Translations under genes and position numbers: made by a program | Origin: DATMBL01 sp050735975 | Lineage (GTDB): Bacteria; Desulfobacterota; Binatia; UBA9968 | Length of the DNA stretch: 7,129 nt | NCBI GenBank assembly: GCA_050735975.1 | Contig: JBOHVS010000367.1 | Location: 1 to 7,129, forward strand | Reading direction: 5' to 3' | The notes under the pieces: model-generated | What the model was told of the DNA's origin: nothing | What the model saw: only the letters and a program-made list of their open reading frames with translations | The model's database searches: none | Shown here: positions 1 through 5,119 of the stretch, one piece after another | How the letters are laid out: each line of letters starts with the position of its first letter | Numbering within the stretch: the first letter of the stretch is position 1

Positions 1-98
1 CACCCTGAGCGTGAGCGAAGGGTCTTGTCACCTTGATATAAGATTTCTCGGCTTCGCCTCGAAATGACACCGTGCTTCGCCTCAAGGCGAGGGGTTTT
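1..98. repeat. Cluster of short palindromic intergenic repeats
   Basis: Three imperfect palindromes follow one another in non-coding DNA. Positions 2-23 pair ACCCT with AGGGT around a GAGCG-rich centre. Positions 43-65 read ATTTC-TC-GGC-TTC-GCC-TC-GAAAT, with 5-bp and 3-bp arms. Positions 75-92 pair TCGCCT with AGGCGA across a 2-base loop, extended by a C-G pair and a T-G wobble, and are followed by GGTTTT. Such units resemble REP/BIME-type intergenic repeats that I remember from many environmental genomes. I see no open frame worth calling here. The palindromes are seen directly; the family assignment is from memory. Confidence 0.6.
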
Positions 99-115
99 CA
101 CCATCCCCGATGGAG

Positions 116-148
116 AAACTAACAAACGCCCTCTCCCGGTGGAGAGGG
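116..148 (-). terminator. Terminator-like hairpin downstream of the aldo/keto reductase
   Basis: On the minus strand, about 70 bases after the aldo/keto reductase stop, an 8-bp perfect stem (CCCTCTCC / GGAGAGGG, positions 148-129) closes a 4-base loop. It is followed by a moderately T-rich stretch, CGTTTGTTAGTTT. This fits an intrinsic terminator for the gene string to the right. The same hairpin, with the neighbouring GGGTGAGG, also resembles a common dispersed repeat, so it may be a repeat that also serves as a terminator. Confidence 0.55.
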
Positions 149-219
149 AAGGGTGAGGCCGAAAACAATCAAATCAAGGACATTTGCGTAAATGCCGGTT
201 GCTGGCGGAATTCGGGGCT

Positions 220-1164
220 TCAATTCCCGGTGAGCCAGTCCACTTTCGCGAAGATATCGTCGAGCTTGGCAAGGATGCTCCCCGGCAATGCGGGTTTGAG
301 GATGGATTCAACATTGGCTCTAAGGTGTTCCGGGTTTCCTGTTCCGGTCAGTACCACATCCACACCCGGCTGATGGCGGCAAAACCGGTAAGCAACCTCG
401 GGCAAGGTCGCCGCTCCGCTCGCTCGCAAGACAAAGCCCAACGGAGCCTGCGGGTCCAGGGCATCGGCGGCGACCGCCTTCTTTTTCACCAGCTCATCGC
501 ATAGCGACTTCAGACGATCTGGCCGGCTCAATGCCCTGCGGACCGCAAACATATTGAGGACGCCCACGCGTTTTTCACGGGTCAGCGGGAAGATGCTCTT
601 CCGGGCCGAAGGATTTAATAGATTGAAGCCGACCATTACCACGTCCCACAGGTCCTCCTTGAGTCCCTGTTGCAACATCCGGTGCGATGGGTCAGGCACG
701 AATCCTTCGGTAACCCCTGTGAAACGGATTTTTCCCTGCTCGCGTAATCTGACCAGGGGCGGCATGAGCCGTTCCCTGGCGAAGAGATAATCTTTGGGCT
801 CGACGCCGTGCAAATGGTAGATATCGATATAGTCCGTACGGAGATCTCTGAGACTCTGTTCCAGACCTTTCTGAATCTCTTCAGCCGGGTTTGGACAATC
901 GGCGTGCGGCAGTGTCTTCTTCGTTGAAATGATCAGACGCTCCCTGGGGATCTCCGCTATGGCTTTGCCGACCACTGGCTCGGTACCATAAGACTGCGCA
1001 GTGTCGATAAAGTTGATTCCTAAGCTGATCGCTTCGCGAACGAGGGCTATCGCGTGATTTACTGATTGGGCATTATCGCGCAGCCCGAGCCGGCTCGGCC
1101 CGCCGCACCCCAAGCCGGCCACGCTCACCTTCAAACCGGTGCGGCCGAGTGTAGTATATTCCAT
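220..1164 (-). CDS. Aldo/keto reductase family oxidoreductase
   Basis: This 314-residue protein is a typical length for the aldo/keto reductase family: soluble (alpha/beta)8-barrel enzymes that use NADPH to reduce aldehydes and ketones. The N-terminus has the usual YTTLGRTGLKVS beginning. The catalytic tetrad is recognisable: Asp54 and Tyr59 in FIDTAQSYG, Lys82 in ISTKK, and His119 in DIYHLHG. GTGNPEHL near residues 274-281 matches the C-terminal cofactor-binding region of the family. The substrate cannot be told from sequence. The ATG at 1164 puts the family N-terminus in place, but it has only a weak ribosome binding site (GCGAG/GTGA). The gene is separated from the upstream thioesterase gene by 162 bases of repeat-rich spacer, so it may have its own promoter. 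A terminator-like hairpin follows it. Confidence 0.93.
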   Translation of the reverse strand: MEYTTLGRTGLKVSVAGLGCGGPSRLGLRDNAQSVNHAIALVREAISLGINFIDTAQSYGTEPVVGKAIAEIPRERLIISTKKTLPHADCPNPAEEIQKGLEQSLRDLRTDYIDIYHLHGVEPKDYLFARERLMPPLVRLREQGKIRFTGVTEGFVPDPSHRMLQQGLKEDLWDVVMVGFNLLNPSARKSIFPLTREKRVGVLNMFAVRRALSRPDRLKSLCDELVKKKAVAADALDPQAPLGFVLRASGAATLPEVAYRFCRHQPGVDVVLTGTGNPEHLRANVESILKPALPGSILAKLDDIFAKVDWLTGN

Positions 1165-1183
1165 TTTGTCACTCGCTTACGTA

Positions 1184-1210
1184 GTTCAAGCCGTTCAAGC
1201 TGTTTGAGAA
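1184..1210. repeat. Short GTTCAAG tandem, period 9
   Basis: GTTCAAGCC, GTTCAAGCT and a degenerate GTTTGAGAA follow each other with a 9-base period in the spacer upstream of the aldo/keto reductase gene. No function is apparent. It could be a remnant of a dispersed intergenic repeat. Confidence 0.4.
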
Positions 1211-1255
1211 CGAATTGAAAGGCTCAAAGACAGAGTGCCGAAAGATTCTGTTTTG

Positions 1256-1326
1256 AGGCTGGTCAAAAAGATCTAAGCTGCGAGGCGTTCAAGCGCAACA
1301 AGCAGATGAGCCTTTTTCAACAGCCT
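1256..1326. repeat. 71-bp element with 15-bp terminal inverted repeats
   Basis: AGGCTGGTCAAAAAG (1256-1270) and CTTTTTCAACAGCCT (1312-1326) are inverted copies matching at 13 of 15 positions. They bound a 41-base centre. The right end abuts the thioesterase stop codon (TAA, 1329-1327) exactly. The element has no coding capacity. The arms, ending in AGGCTGTTGAAAAAG, resemble a repeat that I recall from many deltaproteobacterial intergenic regions. It may be a decayed miniature element, and its transcript could fold into a long stem after the thioesterase gene. The geometry is seen; identity and origin are inferred. Confidence 0.55.
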
Positions 1327-1782
1327 TTACTCCCACTGCACCCGAATGCCCAAAACCTCTCCTGTCGCGCGCACCTCGCCGGCGGCTCTCAGCTCGCAAT
1401 TGACCCAGGCCTTGCGCCCTTTGAGTTTGGAGATTTTCGCGCGCAGCTCAACCGGTTCGTTGATCGGCGTGGGCTTCAAATAAGAAATGTTCATGCTCGC
1501 GGTGACATAGCCGATTCGCGGAGCGCTGCCGATGGGGCGTTGCTCTGAACGGTAGGCCTGGGCGATAGCGAGGTTCAGGCTGTGACAATCGATGAGAGAG
1601 GCGATAATGCCTCCGTTAAGGATCTCTTTGGATCCGCCGCAGTGATGGGGTTGCGCATTCCATACCGCGACGGCTTCCTCTCCATCCCAATAGCTCTTGA
1701 TCTGAAACCCCTTCTCGTTATCGGCGCCGCAGCCGTGACAATAGAGCACTGACCCCTGGTCTTGAAACGCCTTCTCGCTCAC
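1327..1782 (-). CDS. PaaI-like hotdog-fold thioesterase
   Basis: This 151-residue protein is probably an acyl-CoA thioesterase of the PaaI/4HBT hotdog superfamily, cytoplasmic and oligomeric. The hallmark helix segment is ILNGGIIASLIDCHS (residues 54-68). Asn56-Gly57-Gly58 and Asp65 sit where the family carries its active-site HGG/NGG and acidic residues. The strand TASMNISYLKPTPI (94-107) matches the core of the fold. The N-terminus carries a Cys15-x-x-Cys18-Gly motif of the kind seen in a subgroup with CxxCG-x-N-x-x-G; its role is unknown. The start is GTG at 1782, only 18 bases after the msrB stop, with no strong ribosome binding site in the gap. Translation may therefore depend on msrB, or the start may be slightly different. 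The acyl substrate is not predictable. Confidence 0.85.
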   Translation of the reverse strand: MSEKAFQDQGSVLYCHGCGADNEKGFQIKSYWDGEEAVAVWNAQPHHCGGSKEILNGGIIASLIDCHSLNLAIAQAYRSEQRPIGSAPRIGYVTASMNISYLKPTPINEPVELRAKISKLKGRKAWVNCELRAAGEVRATGEVLGIRVQWE

Positions 1783-1800
1783 GACAAGTCCGGAAGCGGC

Positions 1801-2199
1801 TTACTCAGCCTTGTCCAGCTTGAGCGACGCCGAATTTATGCAGTAACGAAGATTCGTCGGCGCCGGGCCGTCATTGAAGACGTGGCCGAGATGGGCCTCG
1901 CATCCGCCGCAGAGCACTTCGGTGCGTCGCATAAAAAAGCCATTATCTTCTTCGGTGGTAACGTTGCCCTCGGAAACAGGCGCCCAAAAGCTCGGCCAAC
2001 CGGTTCCGGAGTCGAATTTGGTATTCGAGCTGAAAAGCTCATTACCACAGCAAGCGCAGCGGTACATGCCCTTTTCATGGCAGTCCCAGTACTGCCCTGT
2101 AAACGCGCGCTCGGTGCCCTTCTTGCGGCAAATGTCGTACTGCTCGGGGGTCAACTCCGATTTCCATTCCTCATCCGATTTTTTGATTTTTTCATTCAT
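1801..2199 (-). CDS. msrB: Peptide-methionine (R)-S-oxide reductase MsrB
   Basis: This 132-residue enzyme reduces the R epimer of methionine sulfoxide in oxidatively damaged proteins, using thioredoxin-type reductant. The full SelR domain is present. Two zinc-binding pairs are seen: Cys48/Cys51 in YRCACCG and Cys97/Cys100 in CGGC. FDSGTGWPSFW (62-72) is the substrate-pocket signature, HLGHVF carries His106, and the catalytic Cys120 lies in RYCINSASL. A true Cys, not selenocysteine, occupies the active site. There is no signal peptide, so it should act in the cytoplasm. An AAGAGG ribosome binding site (2206-2211) lies 6 bases before the ATG. It probably shares a transcript with the thioesterase gene 18 bases downstream. 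Confidence 0.97.
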   Translation of the reverse strand: MNEKIKKSDEEWKSELTPEQYDICRKKGTERAFTGQYWDCHEKGMYRCACCGNELFSSNTKFDSGTGWPSFWAPVSEGNVTTEEDNGFFMRRTEVLCGGCEAHLGHVFNDGPAPTNLRYCINSASLKLDKAE

Positions 2200-2285
2200 G
2201 GTTCGCCTCTTTCATTGCGCGACTGGTACTCCATCCGAATTTGCCGCGGAAGTTGAAGGTTCTCCGCTCCCGCCAGACTGTCATC

Positions 2286-2315
2286 CTGATTAATATGAAA
2301 GCGATCCTTAATCAG
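2286..2315. promoter_or_regulatory. 8-bp inverted repeat spanning the yajQ stop codon
   Basis: CTGATTAA (2286-2293) and TTAATCAG (2308-2315) are a perfect inverted pair separated by 14 bases. Their centres lie 22 bp apart, about two helical turns. The right arm contains the yajQ stop codon. This could be an operator-like dyad ahead of msrB or a weak RNA hairpin between the genes. The arms are AT-rich and no T tract follows, so it is not a convincing terminator. Function is inferred only. Confidence 0.3.
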
Positions 2316-2803
2316 CGCTGTATATTGACAAATTGCAGCGGTATCGGCAGATTTGCGCTGCGCAGCATTTGTATCACGCTCTGCAAGTCATCGATCTGCT
2401 TGCCGGTGACCCGCACCTGATTTTCTTGAATCGCCGCTTGGACCTTGAGCTTCTTCTCCTTGATCATCTTGACGATATTACGGGCATTCTCGGCATCGAC
2501 GCCTTCCTTGATCGCGATCTCTCGCTGGACCATCCCGTGCGCCGCCATCTGGCTCTCCCTGGGGTCGAGACACTTTCTATCGACTTTTCTCCTGACGAGA
2601 TTCTCAATAAGTGTCTCCTGAACGGCCTTCATCTTCATATCGTCTTCGGTCGTGACGCGAATTTTCTTTTCTTTTTTGTCCAGCGCAATTTCCGTTTTCG
2701 ATGCGCGAAAGTCGTACCGTGCGAGAATAGCCTTCTTCGTAATATTGACTGCGTTGTCGACCTCCTGAAGGTCGATGCGGCTGACGATGTCAAAAAACGG
2801 CAC
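2312..2803 (-). CDS. yajQ: YajQ family nucleotide-binding protein
   Basis: This 163-residue protein spans the whole YajQ (UPF0234) family length. It opens with the conserved PFFDIVSRIDLQEVDNAV and ends with the PLQFVNIQR tail, close to the family's usual FVNFR-type ending. Family members have two RNA-binding-like folds and bind nucleotides. In Xanthomonas a homologue acts as a cyclic-di-GMP effector that modulates a transcription regulator; whether this copy does so is unknown. It is cytoplasmic, with no signal or membrane segment. The start is GTG at 2803, supported by the conserved N-terminus and by a GGGGAG ribosome binding site. It lies 69 bases after the CBS-domain gene and 112 bases before msrB. 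Confidence 0.95.
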   Translation of the reverse strand: MPFFDIVSRIDLQEVDNAVNITKKAILARYDFRASKTEIALDKKEKKIRVTTEDDMKMKAVQETLIENLVRRKVDRKCLDPRESQMAAHGMVQREIAIKEGVDAENARNIVKMIKEKKLKVQAAIQENQVRVTGKQIDDLQSVIQMLRSANLPIPLQFVNIQR

Positions 2804-2812
2804 AGCTCACTT

Positions 2813-2818
2813 CTCCCC
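2813..2818 (-). promoter_or_regulatory. Ribosome binding site deciding the GTG start of yajQ
   Basis: GGGGAG on the minus strand sits 9 bases before GTG at 2803. Together with the conserved YajQ N-terminus it fixes a non-ATG start. Confidence 0.6.
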
Positions 2819-2872
2819 GCTTAGATGCCGTCCTTCACGGCCGAGTCGCCGCGGCGGACGCCGATCGTTCCC

Positions 2873-3361
2873 TTATCGCTTTCTCGATCTTTTCTGCTTT
2901 CCATTCTTGCGCCGCAACGCCTCGATTCCAGAGCCGCTCAACACGAAGTCGAGGATATCGCTCCGCGTTATAATGCCCACCAGCTTCTTGTCCTTCAATA
3001 CCGGAAGTGAGCCGATGCGGTGGCGGCGCAGAAGGCCAACGGCTGTCGCGAGAGGAGTCTCGGGGCGTACAGTGAACACGTTGTGAGTCATCGCCTCTTC
3101 AACCGTGAAAGATTTCGCAAATCGGTCGATCTCTTTGGCGTGACCGATCAACATGCTGGTCGGATAGGCATCGCGGATGTCTCGGTCGGTAACGATTCCC
3201 ACCAGGGCTTCGTTGTCCAGCACCGGCAACTGATTGACGCGGCGCTTCGCCATCAGCTGCCTGGCCGTGTTCAGGCTATCGAATATCTCGACGGCAAGCA
3301 CCTCTTCCGTCATCCAGTCCGACACTCGGATAATCTTATTGCTTTCTTTATGATTACGCAT
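2873..3361 (-). CDS. Tandem CBS-domain protein (AcuB-like)
   Basis: About 162 residues made almost entirely of two CBS domains. In the numbering from the GTG at 3364 they lie at roughly 14-66 and 88-141. Each ends in the expected adenosyl-ligand signature: GIVTDRDIRD (56-65) and GIITRSDILD (130-139). Paired CBS domains form a Bateman module that senses AMP, ATP, SAM or similar ligands. Stand-alone versions such as AcuB regulate partners that cannot be named here. A strongly basic tail (RRKNGKQKRSRKR) follows, suggesting contact with nucleic acid or another acidic partner. The stop of the TraB-like gene overlaps the start: ATG at 3361 shares one base with that TGA (TGATG), and GGAG (3370-3373) lies 8 bases upstream. 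A GTG at 3364 is the alternative. The overlap implies translational coupling. Confidence 0.9.
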   Translation of the reverse strand: MRNHKESNKIIRVSDWMTEEVLAVEIFDSLNTARQLMAKRRVNQLPVLDNEALVGIVTDRDIRDAYPTSMLIGHAKEIDRFAKSFTVEEAMTHNVFTVRPETPLATAVGLLRRHRIGSLPVLKDKKLVGIITRSDILDFVLSGSGIEALRRKNGKQKRSRKR

Positions 3362-4254
3362 CACATCTGCTCCACCGTATAGCCTCGTTCTCGAAGCAAC
3401 TCAATAACACTTCCATTGCCAATGACGTGCCCCGCGCCGACGACTACCAGGTGAACTTCGCCTTGGCTCAAAAAGCCTTCGAGGCGCGACAACCATTGAC
3501 GGTTTCTTTCCAACATGACCCGCTGATAAAGCTCCGGGTAATCTTTGAAGCCCCCCAGGACGAGCTCTTCCAGGAGCTTTTCATCCCCGCTCTTCCAGGC
3601 GCTAATCAAGCGCTGCAGTCCAGTTTCCAAAAGTTCTAAACTCTTCAATGTTTGGAGCAACATGAGCTCCTGTTGCCTTGCCGACATCTGATCGAACAGG
3701 CTGAACTGGTATTCCGGCGTTTCCAGACCGATCACTGCCTTGTTGGCGCCTAGAGCGCGCTCGAAAAGGTACCGGTCGACGCCGTATTTCGGATCGAAGC
3801 CCAGCTTTTGCAATTGCATGGTCGTGAACATCATAGCGACCGTCCAAGGCTTGAGCATATCGAGCTTTCGCAACTCGATGCCGAGGCCTTTGGCCCGCTC
3901 CGACGTCATAGCATAAGTTTTCTCGGAAACCGCTTGCGGTAAAATCTTACCGTCGCGATAAAAGCCCCGCTGGATCATCAAAGTTTGCATCTTGACCGGG
4001 TCGGCGGCGCCAAGATTTATCTCGAATGCAAGTTTTTTGGCGTCTTCGAATGCCGCTTCAATCGCTTTGCTGAGCGGGTAATTTTCTTTTTTCAGGAGAT
4101 GGATCGATCCGAGAACATACATTGTATTCTCGCCGGATCGGACCCGCCATAGAAGACTTTTGTCTTGCGCTTCGAGTTCGGAAACGGCCGCGACAAATGC
4201 GAGCAGCGCAATGCCGGCGACTAGATCAACAAACCGCCGGTGCCTGAACTTCAT
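3361..4254 (-). CDS. Exported TraB/GumN (TIKI-like) family protein
   Basis: This gene gives 297 residues from the ATG at 4254, or 306 from the ATG at 4281; numbering here follows the longer form. After a basic n-region (KFRHRR) comes a hydrophobic stretch at about 18-33 and a likely signal-peptidase site near Ala38, so the mature protein should be periplasmic or extracellular. The two family GxxH motifs are present: GSIH with His61 and GAGH with His285. Glu87 in FEINL and GLETPE (185-190) also match PF01963. The family includes metal-dependent TIKI proteases and GumN-like proteins, and the bacterial role is mostly unknown. I prefer 4254 because that ATG overlaps the end of the upstream frame (TGATG) and gives a clean MKFRHRR signal-peptide start. 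Neither start has a good ribosome binding site. The stop overlaps the CBS gene. Confidence 0.9.
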   Translation of the reverse strand: MKFRHRRFVDLVAGIALLAFVAAVSELEAQDKSLLWRVRSGENTMYVLGSIHLLKKENYPLSKAIEAAFEDAKKLAFEINLGAADPVKMQTLMIQRGFYRDGKILPQAVSEKTYAMTSERAKGLGIELRKLDMLKPWTVAMMFTTMQLQKLGFDPKYGVDRYLFERALGANKAVIGLETPEYQFSLFDQMSARQQELMLLQTLKSLELLETGLQRLISAWKSGDEKLLEELVLGGFKDYPELYQRVMLERNRQWLSRLEGFLSQGEVHLVVVGAGHVIGNGSVIELLRERGYTVEQM

Positions 4255-4427
4255 CAAAGCAACCATCTTATTAATACCCATGCGACAGCCGTGAACGATA
4301 ATCCGGCAAAGAGCGCGGCGATCTGAATCGTCCGGGCTCTTTTTCTCAGTTGCGACCTCGCTTCGGAGTCGTTGATTGGCTCTTCGCCGGAACCGAGATT
4401 ACGCGAGCCTTGCGCTGCCAGAAGCAC
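4254..4427 (-). other. In-frame continuation of the small membrane protein after TGA
   Basis: Immediately after the TGA at 4430-4428 the same frame stays open for 57 codons and stops at TGA 4256-4254. It begins VLLAAQGSRNLGSGEEP and ends in a hydrophobic segment, IQIAALFAGLSFTAVAWVLI, that would be a third membrane helix. Added to the upstream part, the product would be 134 residues including the TGA-encoded position. The final TGA overlaps the preferred TraB-family ATG. The sequence reads like genuine protein and resembles the C-terminal half of the same family as I remember it. It could be reached by recoding, by restart at the GTG (4427-4425) directly after the TGA, or not translated at all if the gene is broken. 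Confidence 0.6.
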
Positions 4428-4658
4428 TCAAGTCTTCTCTTTGGCCTGGAACAGCCCCAGCGCGCCAAGCCAAAAGACCATGAATAGGAGCGCCCATCCG
4501 CAGAAGGAACCCACTCCCCCAGCGACCGCCAAAACAAACCCTGCAATTACCGCAAAAACACCCAGGATAAGCCGCTTTCGCCGTTCAGTCGGGCCTATAT
4601 TGCCGTCCACCACGTGAGCGTTCCGGGGCTTAGCCTCAATTATGGCCGGGCACTGCAT
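4428..4658 (-). CDS. Small membrane protein, interrupted by an in-frame TGA
   Basis: The first 76 codons encode a cytoplasmic-looking N-terminus (MQCPAIIEAKPRNAHVVDG), a charged NIGPTERRKR motif (20-29) and two hydrophobic segments, about 30-48 and 53-70. It ends in GLFQAKEKT before TGA. I recall an uncharacterised family of about 135 residues with the same NIGP-x-ERRKR and FQA-x-x-KTCV-x-LAA pattern, where the residue after KT is cysteine; that comparison is from memory only. In this window the codon at that point is TGA and the family-like sequence continues (separate entry). The start has an AAAGG ribosome binding site 9 bases upstream. The gene is 133 bases after the Rieske gene and probably heads an operon with the TraB- and CBS-type genes. 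Function unknown. Confidence 0.72.
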   Translation of the reverse strand: MQCPAIIEAKPRNAHVVDGNIGPTERRKRLILGVFAVIAGFVLAVAGGVGSFCGWALLFMVFWLGALGLFQAKEKT

Positions 4659-4667
4659 GAAAATTTA

Positions 4668-4672
4668 CCTTT
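4668..4672 (-). promoter_or_regulatory. Ribosome binding site of the small membrane protein gene
   Basis: AAAGG on the minus strand lies 9 bases before the ATG at 4658 in an AT-rich leader. It supports this start. Confidence 0.5.
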
Positions 4673-4767
4673 TATTGAAGAACTTGGCTAGTGCTGGGCG
4701 GCGGGCGATGATGGGACGGAAGGTTAGAGCCATGCGAAACAACTGAACCGGAGGCGAGTAAGGACCC

Positions 4768-4792
4768 GGCGAGCGCCTTGTGAGCGCTCGCC
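4768..4792 (-). terminator. Strong 9-bp hairpin at the end of the Rieske gene
   Basis: GGCGAGCGC and GCGCTCGCC pair perfectly over 9 bp around a 7-base loop (TCACAAG on the minus strand). The stem begins at the last base of the Rieske stop codon TAG. No T tract follows (GGGTCCTTACTC), so it is not a textbook intrinsic terminator. It may be a 3'-end stabilising hairpin or a terminator that does not need U residues. It separates the amidohydrolase-Rieske pair from the next gene group. Confidence 0.5.
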
Positions 4793-5115
4793 TACCATTC
4801 CAAACGGATGCAGACCTCGTCGCCTTTTTCTTCAACGGGAAGCACGGTCAGCGGTGGCCCGCCTTGCGGCACGAGACAGACGCCGGACTGAAGATCGAAA
4901 CAATAGCTATGATTGTTGCAGCGGACTTTCGTCCCGTCCAGCAATTGTCCACCCGTCTTCAAATCCGCTCCTTCATGGGGACACTCTTTTGTAAAAGCGA
5001 AGTAGCGGCCCTCAACGAACGCCACCAGCACCGGGCGCCCGCCAAGATCGATTTCCTTCATTGCTCCGGGCGCCAACTCGCCGGCACGAGCCACCGGAAC
5101 ATAACTTACTCCCAC
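4792..5115 (-). CDS. Rieske [2Fe-2S] ferredoxin-like protein
   Basis: This 107-residue stand-alone Rieske protein begins at a GTG (VGVSYVPVARAGEL), four bases after the amidohydrolase stop. The open frame extends further upstream, but those residues overlap the amidohydrolase coding end and are not family-like. The cluster ligands are Cys45-x-His47 in ECPHEGADL and Cys66-x-x-His69 in RCNNHSYCFDL. The extra disulfide cysteines of bc1-type Rieske proteins are absent, which fits a low-potential ferredoxin for electron transfer. No signal peptide or membrane anchor is present, so it should be cytoplasmic. The second half of the site is unusual: CNNHSYC replaces the common CPWHGW. Its redox partner is not in the window. 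The tight spacing suggests joint translation with the amidohydrolase gene. Confidence 0.9.
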   Translation of the reverse strand: MGVSYVPVARAGELAPGAMKEIDLGGRPVLVAFVEGRYFAFTKECPHEGADLKTGGQLLDGTKVRCNNHSYCFDLQSGVCLVPQGGPPLTVLPVEEKGDEVCIRLEW

Positions 5116-5119
5116 CGGC

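Noticed and set aside
110..504. Two plus-strand frames at the left edge
   Set aside because: One covers repeats and part of the antisense of the aldo/keto reductase, the other only its antisense. Neither shows a recognisable motif or a ribosome binding site.
1762..2256. 164-codon open frame on the plus strand across msrB
   Set aside because: It is fully antisense to a well-supported msrB and has low-complexity, arginine-rich composition typical of a shadow frame.
2827..2859. Small GCCGT/ACGGC hairpin and GC-rich palindrome between the CBS gene and yajQ
   Set aside because: The stems are only 5 bp and GC-rich chance pairing is likely. No T tract follows, so it is not called as a terminator.
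4346..4546. 66-codon minus-strand frame overlapping the small membrane gene
   Set aside because: It is a shifted frame with a Trp/Arg-rich composition. The continuation in the membrane-protein frame is the protein-like one.
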